From positions 62,001-126,000 of the forward strand of contig NZ_JACDXX010000013.1 in NCBI RefSeq assembly GCF_020539525.1: DNA of 64,000 nt, in the 5' to 3' direction. The position numbers and the translations under genes are program-made. Below are positions 38,530 through 47,400 of the stretch, one piece after another. A model generated the notes under the pieces. The model was not told the DNA's origin. It ran no database searches and saw nothing but the letters and a program-made list of their open reading frames with translations. Position 1 is the stretch's first letter. Each line of letters starts with the position of its first letter. The DNA is from Pseudogemmobacter faecipullorum (lineage in GTDB: Bacteria > Pseudomonadota > Alphaproteobacteria > Rhodobacterales > Rhodobacteraceae).

Positions 38530-39930
38530 TCACTCCATCACATAGCCATAGGAGGACGAGAAGTCCTGACGCGCCACTTCGCCCGCCGCGCCTTTGGTCG
38601 GCTTGCCGGCCACATCGCCAAACAGGAACAGCTCTTTCTCGCTGGGGATACGGACCCGGTCGGTTGGCAGGGCCAGCGCCTCGCCGCGCACCGGCGAGAC
38701 CAGATGCGGCGTCACAATGATCACCAGCTCCGACTGCGAGCGCTGATAGTCGACCGAGCGGAACAAAGCGCCAAGGATCGGTACATCGCCCAGCCATGGC
38801 ACCTGGCCGTTGGAATTGCGGAAGTCATCCTGGAGCAGGCCGGCAATGGCAAAGCTTTCGCCATCGCGCATCTCGACCGTGGTTGAAGTCTCGCGCCGTT
38901 TAAAGCCGCTGACCGAGAAATTTTCGGTTTTGATGGTTGATCCGGCATCAATCGAGCTGACCGCCGCAGTGATCTGCAGATTGATAATGTCGCCGTCAAT
39001 CACATAGGGGGTAAAGTTCATCTCGACGCCGAAGGGCTTATATTCGATGGTGATCGAGCCCTCATCGCCGCGCACCGGGATCGGATATTCCCCGCCGGCA
39101 AGGAATTTGGCTTCCTGGCCGGAAAGCGCGGTCAGATTCGGCTCGGCGAGGGTGCGGACCATGCCTTTGGATTCCAGCGCTTCAAGCAGCACGGCAAATT
39201 CAAGGGCCCCGGCCGAGAAGCCCAGACCCAGCGCGCCATTGGCCCCGGTGGTCACGGTATTGCCGGCGAAGAGATTGTTGATACCGTCAATATTGCCGGT
39301 GCCAATCGAGCCGCCGACCGAATTGCTGTTGGAATTCACCCCGATCGAGGCCGAAAGGCCTTTTGATACCGAGCGCTGCATTTCGGCAAAACGCACTTTC
39401 AGCATCACCTGCTGGGTGCCGCCAACCACCATCAGATTCGACACCCGGTCCGGCGCATAGCGGCTGGCCAGATCAAGCGCCCGGTCAAGCTTGGCGGTGG
39501 AACTGACCGTGCCCGAGAGGACGATGCCGTCATTGGCGGTGCGCACTTCGATATTCTCGCCCGGCAGAATCTGGCGCAGCCGCTCTTTGAATTCGGCAAT
39601 ATCGGGGGTCACATGCACATCGACATTCGAGATCAGCTTACCATCCGGGGTCAGCAGCGTCATCGTGGTGCGCCCCGGCGCCTTGCCGAGCACATAAATC
39701 GACTGGTTCGAGAGCGTGGAAATATCGGCAATGCCCGGATTGGCGATCGAGAGTTCTCCGAAGGGGACGTCACTTTCCACAACCACGGCGCGATTCATCG
39801 GAACCGCCAGCGCGGAAGAGGCCTGGCCGGACATAACCCGCAAAACGTCAGCGCTGACGGGGGATGTGCCACTGGAACAGATCAGTGCAAAGCCGAAAAT
39901 ACCGGCTGCTATTTGTGTCTTAATGCTCAT
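38530..39930 (-). CDS. cpaC: Tad pilus outer-membrane secretin CpaC/RcpA
   Basis: A 466-residue secretin: signal peptide (about residues 1-24), N-terminal pilus domain with GRTTMTLLTPDG, BON-like segment, and C-terminal type II/III secretin domain ending in VPWLGDVPILGALFRS and LVIIVTPHLVSP. It forms the outer-membrane pore for the Flp pilus. The start at 39930 follows AGGGCAGATCAC. A 228-base gap to cpaB contains a strong hairpin. Confidence 0.95.
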   Translation of the reverse strand: MSIKTQIAAGIFGFALICSSGTSPVSADVLRVMSGQASSALAVPMNRAVVVESDVPFGELSIANPGIADISTLSNQSIYVLGKAPGRTTMTLLTPDGKLISNVDVHVTPDIAEFKERLRQILPGENIEVRTANDGIVLSGTVSSTAKLDRALDLASRYAPDRVSNLMVVGGTQQVMLKVRFAEMQRSVSKGLSASIGVNSNSNSVGGSIGTGNIDGINNLFAGNTVTTGANGALGLGFSAGALEFAVLLEALESKGMVRTLAEPNLTALSGQEAKFLAGGEYPIPVRGDEGSITIEYKPFGVEMNFTPYVIDGDIINLQITAAVSSIDAGSTIKTENFSVSGFKRRETSTTVEMRDGESFAIAGLLQDDFRNSNGQVPWLGDVPILGALFRSVDYQRSQSELVIIVTPHLVSPVRGEALALPTDRVRIPSEKELFLFGDVAGKPTKGAAGEVARQDFSSSYGYVME

Positions 39931-40110
39931 GTGATCTGCCCTTTCGATCACGCCTCATTGCGGGTCTTAAGCGCCCTGATAATCAGATGACTTTGGCGGA
40001 TTCGCCGTTTTTATGCAAGAATCAACCGCTTGTCGCAGTTTTCTGATGTGGGCAACCTGCAACAGCACCATTGCCAGGCAGCAATTGCTGTCGCTTACCC
40101 TAAATGATGT

Positions 40111-40144
40111 GGGACCGGAGCGGCCCTCAGCCTGCTCCGGTCCC
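40111..40144 (-). terminator. hairpin after cpaB
   Basis: 11-bp perfect stem GGGACCGGAGC / GCTCCGGTCCC with a 12-base loop between cpaB and cpaC. No long T-run, so it may act as an attenuator or RNA-stability element instead. Confidence 0.55.
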
Positions 40145-40158
40145 GGTTTCTCAGCCTG

Positions 40159-41004
40159 TCAGTTGGTGCAGGCAATCGGTGTTTCGATAATTTCACTACC
40201 TTTACGGGTGCGGATGGTGCAGACCTCCGGCGCGGCGGCCTCGACCACGGCCTCGGGGATTTTTTCCTCAATGCCGAGCAGTTTGTTGCGGTCGATCTCG
40301 ATCAGCTCAGAGCTGGCGATGCTGCCTGCCTGAACCAGAGACATGGCCAGACGCCCGCTGGCCTGAGCCTGGGTCAGGCGCGCGACGACCTCCTTAGTGG
40401 CGGCGACGGTCACGGTGCGCGCTGTACTATCACTGCGCTGGGTCAGATCGGAGGACTGATCGACCGCAATCACCCGCACCGCATTTTCAATCAGCCGGGT
40501 AACCTCGCCTTCACCGGTCTGGCCGGTCCAGTAAATGTCGATGAAATCGTCAGGCATCACAAAGCTTGCGATCCCGGAATTTGTGCTGACCTGGATCTGG
40601 ATAGCGCTTTCGCCTGGTTCCAGTTTGCTGGTCAGGGCGGCAACCTGGCCCGGTTCGGTCAGGCGCGAGGCAACCAGAACCTCATTCACTTCGATCGAGC
40701 GGCGGGCAAAGCGCGGCCGGGTTGCCTCTGGCGGAAAAAGTACAGCCTCATCCGTATAAATTCCGGCGGGGGCGAATTTTTCCTGGATCCAGATTTTGCG
40801 TATATTGGCCTTATCCAGCGGATCGCCATATTTCAGCGGCTTGCTGAGCGCATAGACCTCAATCAGCCTGCCGGTGATTTCCTGCTGTTTCAGCGCCGCA
40901 TTCAGCCGCTGCTCACTTTGCCCGATGTATGCCTGGGCCATGTAGACGGCGAAGCCTGCGAGGGCGACGCCGATGATCAGAACAAGACCGAATATCGCTC
41001 GCAT
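40159..41004 (-). CDS. cpaB: Tad pilus assembly protein CpaB/RcpC
   Basis: A 281-residue periplasmic protein with an N-terminal membrane anchor (IFGLVLIIGVALAGFAVYMA) followed by a SAF-like domain containing LEPGESAIQIQVSTNSGIASFVMPDDFIDIYWTG. RcpC/CpaB supports secretin function. It lies downstream of the second pilin gene. Confidence 0.92.
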   Translation of the reverse strand: MRAIFGLVLIIGVALAGFAVYMAQAYIGQSEQRLNAALKQQEITGRLIEVYALSKPLKYGDPLDKANIRKIWIQEKFAPAGIYTDEAVLFPPEATRPRFARRSIEVNEVLVASRLTEPGQVAALTSKLEPGESAIQIQVSTNSGIASFVMPDDFIDIYWTGQTGEGEVTRLIENAVRVIAVDQSSDLTQRSDSTARTVTVAATKEVVARLTQAQASGRLAMSLVQAGSIASSELIEIDRNKLLGIEEKIPEAVVEAAAPEVCTIRTRKGSEIIETPIACTN

Positions 41005-41064
41005 AATGGTTCCCTGTCTCGGTAAACTGTTTTGCCTGCCTGGGGCAGGCCGGGGGCAGGGCCA

Positions 41065-41295
41065 TCAGCCCTGAGAATCTGCGTCACTCTCATCCGGCGC
41101 GGCGCTGCCGAACAGCGCAGTTCTGATCTCATCGATCTCAGTGCCGATATCGGTTGCGAGACCGCGCACCGCCTCGCGCACCGGTGTGAGCACGAGCAGG
41201 AACATCAGGGAAATGATGCCTGCGGTCAGGACGACCCAGTCGACCGTGACCGCGCCGGACTCAGATCTGATAAATCTGTGGATAGCCTGTCGCAT
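41065..41295 (-). CDS. Flp family pilin-like protein, second copy
   Basis: A 76-residue small protein with the segment SGAVTVDWVVLTAGIISLMFLLVL, a type IVb pilin core preceded by a cleavage glycine. The canonical Glu-Tyr at mature positions 5-6 is Asp-Trp here, as in the first pilin. The C-terminus is longer and acidic (APDESDADSQG). It may be a minor pilin or pseudopilin. It lies 60 bases upstream of cpaB. Confidence 0.8.
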   Translation of the reverse strand: MRQAIHRFIRSESGAVTVDWVVLTAGIISLMFLLVLTPVREAVRGLATDIGTEIDEIRTALFGSAAPDESDADSQG

Positions 41296-41505
41296 GGGAG
41301 CCTCCTGGGCGTGGTCTGATAGCTGGGCAGTTCGGTTGCAATCTGCACGGAGAATTTTCAGGGCATCTTACTGACCGGAAAATACGGCATATCCATGGTA
41401 ATCTGCCGGTGTTCTTGTGTGGGCCGGTCGCAATGCGGGCGCAGGCCAGCGCATGCCGGGCTGACTGTGCGAAGGGTTGCGCGAAGGGTCTTCGTTTTAT
41501 GCCAA

Positions 41506-41527
41506 AGCCGCGCCCTGGGGCGCGGCT
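41506..41527 (-). terminator. hairpin after the main pilin gene
   Basis: Minus strand AGCCGCGCCC-CAG-GGCGCGGCT hairpin just after the main pilin stop. Partial termination here would raise pilin relative to the downstream machine genes. Confidence 0.55.
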
Positions 41528-41562
41528 GGCAGATCCCACGCGTGGATCGGGCGGAAGGCTGC

Positions 41563-41766
41563 TTACGAACCAGCGTTCTTCATTTCGTTGCCGGCCTTCT
41601 CGACTTCGCCTGCGATGTCGTCGGCCAGGTTTTCGATCGACGGACGCACAGCCGCCATCACGATCAGGCCGAGGCCGACGATTGCTGCGGTCAGAACGAC
41701 CCAGTCAACGGTCACTGCGCCGTCTTCATCTTTCTGGAAGCGGTTCACGAAGGTCATCAGTTTCAT
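41563..41766 (-). CDS. flp: Flp family type IVb pilin
   Basis: A 67-residue prepilin: a short basic leader, cleavage glycine, then AVTVDWVVLTAAIVGLGLIVMA as the hydrophobic helix, and a short helical tail ending KNAGS. It is probably the major pilin of the Tad pilus. Asp-Trp replaces the usual Glu-Tyr at mature positions 5-6. The ATG at 41764-41766 follows AAAGGGAC. It is the first gene of the locus. Confidence 0.85.
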   Translation of the reverse strand: MKLMTFVNRFQKDEDGAVTVDWVVLTAAIVGLGLIVMAAVRPSIENLADDIAGEVEKAGNEMKNAGS

Positions 41767-42131
41767 TGCTTTGTCCCTTTCAAAGGTGCTCAAATTTCGC
41801 TCATCCGCCTCGGGTGTGTCAGACCGGCCTCTGTTCCGTTCCGCTCTTCCGTTCGGGATGAACACATATAGATCCTCAATCGTGGCGCCTTTGGGAAAGG
41901 GCCAGGGCATTTTCGCAGCAGGGATCCTGCCCCGGAGAATATTCCATTATCTATATGATTTTGCATGAAAATATTTATTAACGGCGGATGCTGGCCGCAG
42001 GGGGGCAGATGCTGGCCGCGTGGTAATTCTGTCAAATTAGGCAGAATTGCCTTTTTTAAAGGGGGATTGTGCTTTGTTCAGGCCGACAGATCTGCGATTC
42101 TGCCGGGAAAGATAAAAGAGCAGCATCCCGC
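41767..42131. other. intergenic control region between flp and the lytic transglycosylase gene
   Basis: A 365-base gap between divergent genes, richer in A+T than its surroundings. It holds a 12-base direct repeat GATGCTGGCCGC (41987-41998 and 42008-42019, 21 bases apart). It also holds the inverted repeat AATTCTG / CAGAATT (42025-42048), which overlaps a GGCA/TGCC mini-hairpin followed by T6. No gene seen. Confidence 0.6.
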
Positions 42132-43007
42132 ATGATCCGTAGATTCGCTGAGACAGCAGCGGTGCTTCTTGCTGCCGCGCTTTTGCCGGGCCCGGTGGCG
42201 GCAGAGCAGGAGGATTTTACCTTTCGCCGGATCCGGGTCGGCGAGATGGACAGCAGCCGCAGAATCACCGTGCAGATTGATCCGGCCGAACAGGCGCGCC
42301 GTCTGGCCGCCACGGCCTGGAAAGATCCGGCGCTGAAATCGGCTGAAAAGCCCGATGCCACGGCGCCGCTCAGCCCCGCAACAGTTCCGGGGGCGGCCCC
42401 CGCCTCGTCCTATGCCTGGTTCTGGGAGGCCATCCCTCCCGGCAGGGCAGAGGTGGCCGGACGTTTCCCGGCCGCGCTTTCGGCTTTGTCGAAAGGCCCG
42501 GGCGGGGCGCAGGTCAGCGCACCACGGCTGCAGTCGATGCAGACCATGGCCGAGATCTATGGGCGCGAGATTTTGCTGGCGACGGTTGGCACCGAGGTCT
42601 CGCCGGCGCTGGTACTGGCGGTGATCGGGATTGAAAGCGCCGGGCGTAAGGATGCCATCTCATCTGCCGGGGCGGTGGGGCTGATGCAGCTGATCCCCGC
42701 TACGGCCGAGCGATTCGGCGTGACAGATCCGACCGATGCCGCCCAGAATATCAAAGGCGGTGTCGCCTATCTCAGCTGGCTGATGCAGGAATTTGACCGC
42801 GATCCGCTGATGGTGCTTGCTGCCTATAATGCGGGCGAGGGGGCGGTGCGAAAGAATAATGGCGTGCCGCCCTATGCCGAGACCCGCGATTATGTGCCCA
42901 AAGTGCTGGCGGCCTGGCAGGTGGCCCAGGGTCTGTGTCAGACCCCGCCTGAACTGGTGACCGACCCCTGTGTCTTTCGCATCCTCGCCTCCGGCACCGG
43001 GGGCTGA
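42132..43007 (+). CDS. lytic transglycosylase (SLT domain)
   Basis: A 291-residue exported protein with a signal peptide (residues 1-23, LAAALLPGPVAA) and a C-terminal SLT domain: VIGIESAGRKDAISSAGAVGLMQLIPATAERFGV with the catalytic glutamate, then NIKGGVAYLSWLMQEF and VLAAYNAGEGAV. It cleaves peptidoglycan with 1,6-anhydro product. Being divergent from the Tad pilus genes, it may open the wall for pilus assembly, but this is inferred from position only. Confidence 0.88.
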   Translation: MIRRFAETAAVLLAAALLPGPVAAEQEDFTFRRIRVGEMDSSRRITVQIDPAEQARRLAATAWKDPALKSAEKPDATAPLSPATVPGAAPASSYAWFWEAIPPGRAEVAGRFPAALSALSKGPGGAQVSAPRLQSMQTMAEIYGREILLATVGTEVSPALVLAVIGIESAGRKDAISSAGAVGLMQLIPATAERFGVTDPTDAAQNIKGGVAYLSWLMQEFDRDPLMVLAAYNAGEGAVRKNNGVPPYAETRDYVPKVLAAWQVAQGLCQTPPELVTDPCVFRILASGTGG

Positions 43008-43096
43008 TGCATTCCCCGGCACGCGCGCGGGCAAAGACGGGCTTTCCTGGGCGGCAGCAATCGGTTAGGCAGGGGTGCCGGCCCCCTGGGGCAGAT

Positions 43097-43419
43097 GCGG
43101 ACGTGGCGAAACTGGTAGACGCAGCAGACTTTAAAATTGGAGTGCCCGGAGGGAAACCTCCGGAGTAGAACCGCTCAAATTCGGGGAAAGCTAAAGCGCT
43201 GCGGCGCAATGCCAATCCCGAGCCAAGCCCTGGGCAACCGGGGAAGGTGTAGAGACTGGACGGGTGGTGCCTGTAGCCTGTGGCTTGCCGCAGGTATGGT
43301 AAAGGGACAGTCCAGACCACGAACATGGTCCGCAACGGGCTATGGCGGCGAAAGTCGAAGTGGGATGAAAATCTGCCTTCCGTAAGGAATTACGGGTTCG
43401 ATCCCCGTCGTCCGTACCA
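43097..43419 (+). tRNA. tRNA-Leu(TAA) interrupted by a group I intron
   Basis: The 5' exon (43097-43131) holds the acceptor strand GCGGACG, the D arm and half of the anticodon stem-loop GCAGA-CTT. The 3' exon (43368-43419) holds AAAA-TCTGC, a long variable arm TTCC-GTAA-GGAA, T arm ACGGGTTCGATCCCCGT, acceptor CGTCCGT, discriminator A and CCA. Joining the exons gives an 87-base class II tRNA with loop CTTAAAA, anticodon TAA. The first pair is G-U rather than G-C. The intron lies between anticodon bases 34 and 35, the same site as in cyanobacterial and plastid tRNA-Leu(TAA). Confidence 0.93.
43132..43367 (+). ncRNA. group I intron (IC3-like), 236 nt
   Basis: Four conserved core elements are present in order: P-like ATTCGGGGAAAGC (about 43179-43191), Q-like CAATCCCGAGCCAAGCC (about 43212-43228), R-like GGTGTAGAGACTGGACGGG (about 43246-43264) and S-like AAAGGGACAGTCCAGACC (43301-43318). 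The R and S strands form P7 (CTGGAC / GTCCAG). P2 is the hairpin CCGGAGG-GAAA-CCTCCGG near 43146-43163. P1 pairs exon ACTT with intron GAGT, with a U-G pair at the 5' splice site. The last base is G. There is no room for a homing endonuclease. Confidence 0.92.
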
Positions 43420-43428
43420 GGCCCCGTG

Positions 43429-43499
43429 GGCCGGTGATCACAAAAGCGCAAGGCCCGGAGGCATGCCCCCCGGGCCTTGCGCTTTTGTGATCACCGGCC
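43429..43499. repeat. perfect 30-bp inverted repeat with terminator-like core
   Basis: Arms 43429-43458 and 43470-43499 are perfectly complementary, with an 11-base spacer. The core GGCCCGG ... CCGGGCC followed by TTGCGCTTTTGTG looks like a terminator for the tRNA, but the arms extend far beyond what a terminator needs. It abuts the decayed VWA gene. Confidence 0.8.
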
Positions 43500-43747
43500 T
43501 GCCGCTCAGGGCGTGGCCACAGTCGCCCTTTGGGCCATCAGCCCGATCTCGCTTTCGGCGGGCAGGCCGCTCAGCACGCTGGGCAGGGCCTCGCGTTCGA
43601 TCTCAGGCCTGACCGCCCGCTGATCTGGCCCTACATCGAGCCAGAGGCATCAGGCACGATCACCGAGCGCCCCTTGGCCCGAAGGGCGGCGGGCAGGCTG
43701 AGGGGCAGCAGGCTGAGGCAAAGGGTGAGGTTGCGCAGGAATGACAT
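43500..43747 (-). pseudogene. remnant of a VWA-domain (exported) protein gene
   Basis: The ATG at 43745-43747 begins a signal peptide (LTLCLSLLPLSLPAALRA) and reaches VIVPDASGSM, a von Willebrand A start with the MIDAS DxSxS motif. The next codon is TAG (43633-43631), where homologues have TGG (SMWGQI). The likeness continues in a shifted frame as REALPSVLSGLPAESEIGLMA, then shifts again to KGDC, and stops at the inverted repeat. So there is a nonsense change, at least two frameshifts and a 3' truncation. Family assignment rests on remembered sequence patterns. Confidence 0.7.
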
Positions 43748-43891
43748 CTGTAAGCTTCGCAACGACTGTGACGATGGCCGGGGGCAGAAACGGGCGCGCG
43801 CATCGGGGCGCGGCCCTGAGGGTCTTTCCACGGATTAGTCTGAAGCAGAGCCTGATTTCAGGCAAGCGCGATGGAGGCGGGCGCGTCGCCG

Positions 43892-44353
43892 TTACAGCGC
43901 CTCTTTCACCGCCTCCATCGCCACATAGGTTGAGGTCTGGGCGACATGGGGCAGGGCGGAAATGCGCTCGGCCAGCACGCGGCGATAATCGGAAATATCC
44001 GAGGTGCGCACCTTCAGCAGATAGTCGAACCGGCTGGCAATCATATGACATTGCTCGACTTCCGGCACGGTCAGCACGGCGCGGTTAAAGGCCTGCAGCG
44101 CCGCTTCGCGGGTATCATCAAGGCGCACCTCGACAAAAGCCACATGGGCGAGGCCCATTTTCACCGGGTCGAGAATGGCGCGGTAGCCGGCAATCAGCCC
44201 CTCTTCCTCCAGTCGTTTCATCCGGGCCTGGACCGGGCTTTTCGACAGACCAACCCGGCGCGCCAGCTCGACGGCGCTGATCCGGCCCTCGGTGGCAAGA
44301 ATCCGCAGGATTGCATGGTCAAACCGGTCGGGTTCAAAAGATGATGACGGCAT
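43892..44353 (-). CDS. putR: Lrp/AsnC family regulator, probable PutR
   Basis: A 153-residue regulator with N-terminal helix-turn-helix (FDHAILRILATEGRISAVELARRVGLSKSPVQARMKRLEEEGLI) and a C-terminal RAM domain (EVEQCHMIASRFDYLLKVRTSDISDYR). It is divergent from putA, where PutR-type proline-responsive activators lie in Rhodobacter and Agrobacterium. The start at 44353 follows GGGGAAACAC; a start at 44377 is possible. The intergenic region (44354-44458) should hold its binding sites. Confidence 0.88.
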   Translation of the reverse strand: MPSSSFEPDRFDHAILRILATEGRISAVELARRVGLSKSPVQARMKRLEEEGLIAGYRAILDPVKMGLAHVAFVEVRLDDTREAALQAFNRAVLTVPEVEQCHMIASRFDYLLKVRTSDISDYRRVLAERISALPHVAQTSTYVAMEAVKEAL

Positions 44354-44458
44354 GTGTTTCCCCGATTTTGTGGTCATACTGACTTAGCATATTCAGATAA
44401 TCAGGAAAACAGACTTATCATCTCGGTGTATTATAGGCAAAACGCAGGAGCGCGCGCT

Positions 44459-47400
44459 ATGAAAAATGCCTGGGACATCGTTGCCGAAGACAGCCTTACC
44501 GATGAGGCGCAGCTGGTTGAAAAGCTGACAGCGGATGCCGGGCTTTCGCAGGCAGACCGCGCGCGTATCGCCGCCGCCGGGGCCGAGCTGGTGCGCCGGA
44601 TCCGTAGCGGGGCCAGGCCCGGGCTGATGGAGGTCTTCCTCGCCGAATATGGCCTCTCGACCGATGAGGGCATTGCGCTGATGTGTCTGGCCGAGGCTTT
44701 GCTGCGGGTGCCGGATGCAATCACCATGGATGCGCTGATCGAGGATAAGATCGCGCCTTCCGACTGGGGCCGCCACCTTGGCCATTCGGCCTCCAGCCTC
44801 GTCAATGCCTCGACCTGGGCGCTGATGCTGACCGGCAAGGTGCTCGATGAACGCGGCCCGGGCATTGCCGGCAGCCTGCGCGGCGCGATCCGCCGCCTCG
44901 GCGAGCCGGTGATCCGCACCGCCACCACCCGCGCCATGAAAGAGATGGGCCGCCAGTTCGTCCTGGGCGAAACCATTGAAAAGGCGATGAAGCGCGCGCG
45001 TGAGCTCGAGGAAAAGGGCTTTACCTATTCCTATGATATGCTGGGTGAGGCGGCGCGGACCGAAGCGGATGCACGGCGCTACCACCTTGCCTATACCAAA
45101 GCGATCACCGCGATTGCCGGGGCGGCGAAGGGTAAGGATATCGGCGCCAATCCGGGGATTTCGGTCAAGCTCTCGGCCTTGCATCCGCGCTATGAGATTG
45201 CCCAGGAAGAGCGGGTCATGGCCGAGCTGGTGCCGCGTCTGCGCGCCCTTGCGGGCCTCGCCAAGGCGGCGGGCATCGGCTTTAACATTGATGCCGAGGA
45301 GGCCGACCGCCTCGATCTGTCGCTGCGGGTGATCGAGGCCGCGCTCGAAGACCGCTCGCTGGCGGGCTGGGATGGCTTTGGCGTCGTGGTTCAGGCCTAT
45401 GGTCGGCGCTGCAGCGCGGTGATTGATGTGCTCTATGATATGGCCAGCCGGCTGAATCGCCGCATCATGGTGCGTCTGGTCAAGGGCGCCTATTGGGATG
45501 CCGAGATCAAACGCGCTCAGGTGCTGGGTCTGGAAAGCTTCCCGGTCTTTACCCGCAAACAGGCGACCGACGTTTCCTATATTGCCAATGCCCGTAAACT
45601 GCTGGGCATGACCGACCGGATCTATCCGCAATTTGCCGGCCATAATGCCCATACCGTGGCGGCGGTGCTGGATCTGGCCGAGGCAGCCGGCGTCGGCCCT
45701 GCACAATATGAATTCCAGCGCCTGCATGGCATGGGTGAGCGGCTGCATGATATCGTGCTGACGGATCGTGGCACCCGCTGCCGGATCTATGCTCCGGTGG
45801 GTGCGCATCGCGATCTGCTGGCCTATCTGGTGCGGCGTCTGCTGGAAAACGGCGCGAATTCTTCCTTCGTGAACCAGATCGTCGATGAGAGCGTTGCGGC
45901 AGAAGAAGTCGCCGCCTGTCCCTTTGCCTATATGGAAAATATCGCGCCGAAGGCCAGTCCGCTGGTGCCGCCCGGCCCGCAGCTCTTCCCGGCGCGACGG
46001 AATTCGAAAGGCTTTGACCTGACCTCGCGCGCCGATCTGGCGGTGATTGAGGCGGCGCGGGCCCCCTTCATCGGGACCCGCTTCGCGGCTGCGCCGCTGC
46101 TCGCGGGCCCGGTCGCAGGCCAAGCCCCGCAGGAGGTGATCAATCCGGCCAGCGGCGCAGGCATCGGCCAGGTGGTGACGGCCAGCGCCGCAGATGTGGA
46201 TACCGCGCTGGGCCAGGCAAGCCCCTGGGCGGCCGAAGCCGCAACCCGGGCCGGGGTGCTGAACCGCGCCGCTGATCTCTATGAGGAAAACTTCGGTCAG
46301 ATCTTTGCGCTTCTGGCGCTTGAGGCGGGCAAGACCCTGGCGGATGCGGTGGGAGAGCTGCGTGAAGCGGTTGATTTCCTGCGCTATTATGCCAGTGAAG
46401 CGCTGTCGCTCACCGCGCCGCCGCGTGGACGCTTTACCTGCATCAGCCCCTGGAACTTCCCGCTGGCCATCTTCTCGGGCCAGATTGCCGCGGCGCTGGC
46501 CGCAGGCAATGCCGTGCTTGCCAAGCCCGCCGAACAGACGCCGCTTATCGCCCATCTGGCGGTGAGCCTGCTGCATCAGGCGGGGGTGCCGGCCGCGGCG
46601 CTGCAGCTTTTGCCGGGCGAGGGGGATGTCGGCGCGGCCCTGACCTCGGACCCGCGCGTCGATGGCGTGGCTTTCACCGGCTCGACCGAGACCGCACTGC
46701 TGATCCGCAAGGCCATGGTTGAGAACCTCGCCCCCGGCGCGCCGCTGATTGCCGAGACCGGCGGGATGAATGCGATGGTGGTCGATTCGACCGCTCTGCC
46801 CGAACAGGCGGTGCGCGATATCCTCGCCTCCTCCTTCCAGTCGGCCGGTCAGCGCTGCTCGGCTCTGCGCTGCCTTTATGTGCAGGAAGACATCGCCCCT
46901 GCGATCCTCGAGATGCTGGAAGGTGCGATGGATGAGCTGGTGATCGGCGATCCGGCCCGGCTGGTGACCGATGTCGGCCCGGTGATCGATGCTGAGGCGC
47001 TGGAGACGATCCGCGCCCATATCGCCACCGCGCGGCGCGAGGGGCGGCTGATCAAAGAGCGTGACGTGCCCGAAACCGGCACTTTCGCCCAGCCTGCGGT
47101 GATCCGCGTCAGCGGCGTGGGCGAGATGCAGCGCGAGATCTTCGGCCCGGTCCTGCATGTGGCCACCTTCGCCGCCGGCCAGATTGATCAGGTGATCGCC
47201 GGGATCAATGCCACCGGCTACGGCCTGACCTTCGGCCTGCACACCCGCATCGATGACCGGGTGCAGCATTTCGTCGAGCAGATCCATGCCGGCAATATCT
47301 ATGTGAACCGCAACCAGATCGGCGCGGTGGTGGGCAGCCAGCCCTTCGGCGGCGAGGGGCTTTCGGGCACCGGGCCGAAGGCGGGCGGGCCGAACTATCT

